Shown here one piece after another: positions 63,301-64,000 of a stretch of DNA of 64,000 bases. This stretch comes from Candidatus Cloacimonadota bacterium. Lineage in GTDB: Bacteria > Cloacimonadota > Cloacimonadia > Cloacimonadales > Cloacimonadaceae. The DNA is taken from assembly GCA_012728875.1 (NCBI GenBank), contig JAAYEF010000021.1, forward strand, positions 1 through 64,000. The letters are read 5' to 3'. The translations under genes were made by a program, and so were the position numbers. The first letter of the stretch is position 1, and every line of letters begins with the position of its first letter. The notes beneath the pieces were generated by a model. It was given only the letters and a program-made list of their open reading frames with translations. It did no database searches and was not told the DNA's origin.

Positions 63301-64000
63301 GTATGGAGCGATCAGGTGTACTGAAGGAGAAGCTTCCAGTCCCTCCAGAGCTTTTCTATCGAGAGCAGAGACTGACTGTTCAAGCGAAAGAATCGGAAAA
63401 GAGAATTGACGAAATGGAAGAAGCTAAAGATGCTGCGATTATGAGGATCAAGAATCATACAGAGAAAGGTAATGTTAATCCAATATCTTGGGGGTGCTCT
63501 TCTCTAAAACAATTAATAGCTAAGTTAGAGTCTGAAAAACCTCTGTGGATAGATGAGCAGATCGATGACATGAGGCCGGTCCTAGCTGAAGGGCGGCAGA
63601 CAATAATACAGGTTTTTCCAGATTGGCTTGTCCAAATAAGCCCAAAATCAGATTCACCAGATCATGTGGGGGAATTCAAGCATCTGATGCTGAGTAAGGT
63701 AAAGCTAAACCTGGAAGATATTGGGCTTGATAATGAAGCAAGCAACCTTGATACTCGTGTAAGGTCATTGATTCGCAGGGTTGAAGATGTGACGGAGGCC
63801 CGAAGATTGATCAGTGAAGTTGATACTTGGATTCGAACAAACCGAAGCGTTATAAGTACCAGCAGACTTAAAGATATCAGGGTGACAAAAGAGCTTGCAA
63901 AAGCCTTTGCCAATAAGCTAAAGGGCATGTTTCAAAGGATAAACCTTAACGAACTACAAGTTGTAAGAAAGGGGCTTAAAGACTTCTACGATTCACTAAT
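60351..64000 (+). CDS. Second giant P-loop ATPase, truncated by window end
   Basis: ATG 60351 behind GGAGG opens a frame that runs without stop to the last base (at least 1216 residues). Walker A is G89-S95 (AGYGTGKSHLG) and Walker B has D275-E276 (LVILFDEFGKYMEF). An extended helical region follows, with coiled coil near residues 1000-1040. It is of the same BrxC/PglY-like size class as the ATPase at 44825 but its sequence differs clearly. It is expected to work with the DUF4007-like protein just upstream. The true end and further genes lie outside the window. Confidence 0.8.
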   Translation, partial: MILKDIVRFRGDKLFNGAVNIDWYITDSVKSKLASEAFVFHGPAYHGVSPDEVGYNHGHKLIDTASFTKTIVRRSYGLEDVPFTLAIAGYGTGKSHLGVTLAELLSAPADKASQAILINLRSADDQIGQEIGMMIDDIEKPCLVIALNGLTKFDFIHGLSGQIIQVLRRDGHDVKPIEDLRPRFKQAIKMLNWITSPPMLEELAEICGGANLADITALLEKQDETTYINVNKFLGKHDMQIRNLQGESIQELIGRTVEVYCGEGKPYQSLVILFDEFGKYMEFASTRSHLAGSGVLQELFETIQTYSPQVSFVGFIQFELNAYLQRMATEHKNEMQRYITRYQTADKLYLSTNLETLIANLIEKKNPQYLNQIFETESSFQTSIQELQKINEWFPSSRHIQVWSDPKLYHNIVSKGSWPLSAYSIWLLYYLSAVGSHLQERSALALLIEAFNQFESSQISDDKDWRIAAVDMMSDSFIHELISSEESGTQGTIMQAYQTVMYKYASRYSVNQIRILKAIVLSSKLGLVAINRADAVEALVALTNMDTSVLSEELQMLFDEYNAIEWDEAYKSFDILSDALPRSQFINHIRRLYGSYDENSKSQLFVSMIKESCELIKDIQSDFAEENKITTPEWGFQAKVANLDTLPQQIIFETERWSKAESIDDPRGSILYVYLGESVDVDSVCKEAHKLIKSAAETFKVKAVPILLVFLYDSEGKLGQYLSELSILDALSKEDLAKYGNLVDSHRIKIERSLQEIVEALLREKRYLSLGGKQLEGMRLSRATTVLFKQIYTHPVSFPFDGFSTSKGNAADTCAMLTRELMHSTLDYSAVMAKPVKDKNRANSVLKDAWGIFSANGKINRRPNNSILKNLTLKWDEALQERMLSLREIYDTMIKPPYGANQDSAGLFLAAYISPRSNTLNVLKNHQYITINGWADDNLIRSKHFNPAILEDAYLVLRSDDTSEWEALLDEWEQAESHIARVECMERSGVLKEKLPVPPELFYREQRLTVQAKESEKRIDEMEEAKDAAIMRIKNHTEKGNVNPISWGCSSLKQLIAKLESEKPLWIDEQIDDMRPVLAEGRQTIIQVFPDWLVQISPKSDSPDHVGEFKHLMLSKVKLNLEDIGLDNEASNLDTRVRSLIRRVEDVTEARRLISEVDTWIRTNRSVISTSRLKDIRVTKELAKAFANKLKGMFQRINLNELQVVRKGLKDFYDSL

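Noticed and set aside
1..64000. CRISPR arrays and tRNA genes
   Set aside because: No regularly spaced short repeats with unique spacers and no tRNA-like TTC-A-A arm with matching stems were seen. The only tandem array (1-390) has diverged 101-bp units and no spacers.

Overview
The window looks like a chromosomal segment of a bacterium in or near the FCB group. Cloacimonadota is my best guess, without any database check. The reasons are a single long S10-spc-alpha ribosomal cluster, a secreted protein ending in a FlgD/type-IX-like sorting domain with a YPNP motif, many TTG and GTG starts with good Shine-Dalgarno sites, and a primase and housekeeping sigma factor in a macromolecular-synthesis operon. 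No tRNA, rRNA or CRISPR array was seen.

The left half is core genome. Positions 1-906 hold tandem and dispersed intergenic repeats and a promoter. From 1083 to 15487 runs an almost gap-free plus-strand cluster: rpsJ-rplCDWB-rpsS-rplV-rpsC-rplP-rpmC-rpsQ-rplNXE-rpsN-rpsH-rplFR-rpsE-rpmD-rplO-secY-map-infA-rpmJ-rpsMKD-rpoA-rplQ, closed by a Rho-independent terminator. A repeat-rich zone (15541-18184) follows, with one secreted protein, a dead IS630-type transposase fragment and copies of the same repeats as at the left edge. The minus strand then carries rpsU-cvpA-mutS2-dnaG-rpoD (24867 to 18185). After a secreted M14-type peptidase and an MFS transporter comes the fatty-acid cluster rpmF-plsX-fabH-fabD-fabG-acpP-fabF-rnc and a radical SAM gene, ending at a strong terminator at 35460.

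The right part (about 35900 to the end) is accessory and visibly more AT-rich. First is a Mu-like transposition module: a LexA/CI-type repressor (minus strand), a small winged-helix protein, a DDE transposase of MuA type (D317, D395, E443), a MuB-like ATPase and a helix-turn-helix protein. Repeated motifs in its control region and at its presumed left end look like transposase or repressor binding sites. Next comes a minus-strand pair, an ABC-like ATPase plus a PD-(D/E)XK nuclease, probably a small defence cassette.

The most interesting part is a plus-strand operon from 43662 to beyond 64000, in which almost every gene overlaps the next by 4 or 8 bases. It encodes an excisionase-type HTH protein, a DUF4007 protein, a 1129-residue P-loop ATPase, a DndC-like PAPS-reductase-family sulfurtransferase, a DndA/IscS-like cysteine desulfurase, a P-loop ATPase with an N-terminal domain resembling the phosphorothioate-binding SBD of ScoMcrA, a 535-residue protein of unknown family, an 1807-residue protein with a PD-(D/E)XK motif and a C-terminal HerA/FtsK ATPase, a second DUF4007-like protein, and a second giant ATPase cut off by the window end. 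I infer a phosphorothioation-based defence system. It has the sulfur-transfer enzymes and a DptFGH/Pbe-like effector arm with its own apparent sulfur reader, but DndB, DndD and DndE are not seen inside the window.
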